A stretch of 64,000 bases of DNA from Anderseniella sp963787895 (GTDB taxonomy: Bacteria > Pseudomonadota > Alphaproteobacteria > Rhizobiales > Aestuariivirgaceae), in the NCBI GenBank assembly GCA_963787895.1, contig CAWBEX010000008.1:248001-312000 (forward strand), in the 5' to 3' direction. A program made the position numbers and the translations under genes. Shown here one piece after another: positions 63,799 to 64,000 of the stretch (positions are counted from its first letter, which is position 1; every line of letters begins with the position of its first letter). Below the pieces are notes generated by a model that did not search any database, was not told where the DNA came from, and saw only the letters and a program-made list of their open reading frames with translations.

Positions 63799-64000
63799 TT
63801 AGCCGCGCGAGCCAAAAATCGCACTACCCACCCGAACGTGGGTAGCACCGCATAGGATTGCGGTTTCATAATCACCGCTCATGCCCATGGAGAGTTTTGA
63901 CAAGCCGTTCCTTTGGGCCATGTTCGCGGTCATCTCAAAATACTTTAGTGGATCTTTGTCAGCTGGGGGGATGCACATCAGCCCAACAACGTTCAGACCA
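63799..64000 (-). CDS. YggS family PLP homeostasis protein (C-terminal part; runs off right edge)
   Basis: Reverse-strand reading gives GLNVVGLMCIPPADKDPLKY, then an FEMTANMAQRNGLSKLSMGMSGDYETAI stretch and THVRVGSAIFGSR before the stop at 63799. These are the closing motifs of the PLPBP/YggS family, a PLP-binding barrel with phosphate contacts in LSMGMS and the RVGSAIFG loop. It keeps free PLP low and balances vitamin B6 and amino acid pools. The N-terminal two thirds lie beyond base 64000. Confidence 0.95.
   Translation of the reverse strand, partial: GLNVVGLMCIPPADKDPLKYFEMTANMAQRNGLSKLSMGMSGDYETAILCGATHVRVGSAIFGSRG

Noticed and set aside
1..64000. CRISPR array, insertion sequence, prophage or rRNA
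   Set aside because: No regularly spaced repeats, transposase or phage-type genes, or rRNA segments were seen.

Overview
The window is a chromosomal segment of an alphaproteobacterium, most likely of the order Hyphomicrobiales (Rhizobiales). The evidence is gene order: hemC-hemD-Mic60-hemY beside tsaD; SdhAF4/DUF1674-htpX-rsmB-heparinase-like-purH; a 180 kDa-type NAD-glutamate dehydrogenase; a thioredoxin/TPR protein-LON-Trm112-DUF971-UbiH run; and ftsK-lolA-xth-response regulator-L,D-transpeptidase-YggS. Base composition is moderate, somewhat above 50% GC by eye. Almost everything is core chromosome. I see no insertion sequence, prophage, CRISPR array or rRNA.

Layout. 1-5.5 kb: tsaD (partial) diverges from a heme/membrane operon (hemC, a hemD-Mic60 fusion, hemY). 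5.5-5.7 kb: a tRNA relic and an intact tRNA-Thr(CGT). 6-10.8 kb: a loose accessory stretch of small proteins (DUF1344, DUF1488, small basic and membrane proteins) with a Crp/Fnr regulator and long gene-free gaps. 10.8-13.2 kb: MscS channel and ZntB-type transporter. 13.3-19.6 kb: nitrilase-fold hydrolase, large PLP decarboxylase, ATP-grasp ligase and C45-type Ntn hydrolase in tandem, facing an SLC13 permease with RCK domains. This is the most likely place for an uncharacterised pathway. 22-24 kb: HbpS/GlcG-like protein, SDR, glutamine amidotransferase. 24.3-28.4 kb: a reverse-strand module of TPR/beta-barrel, FecR and CHASE2-adenylate cyclase. 28.5-50.5 kb: housekeeping genes (YggT, folD, ppa, M3 peptidase, typA, J-protein, argG, SdhAF4, htpX, rsmB, heparinase-like, purH, YbjQ, gdh, AhpD-like, prfC, tRNA-Gly). 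50.6-64 kb: Pro-tRNA deacylase-like, CnoX-like, LON, Trm112, DUF971, UbiH, TesB, a sigma-54-driven glnK-amtB operon, split ftsK, lolA, xth, cyclic-nucleotide-binding protein, OmpR-type regulator, L,D-transpeptidase, YggS (partial).

Three genes have unusual architecture. hemD is fused in frame to a Mic60/mitofilin-like protein while keeping an internal start with a good ribosome binding site. ftsK is split into a membrane ORF and a motor ORF by a GTGA overlap (a -1 phase change). The UbiH-type hydroxylase has its last ~40 residues in another frame. The last two lie within 5 kb of each other, so base-call errors must be excluded before a biological reading.
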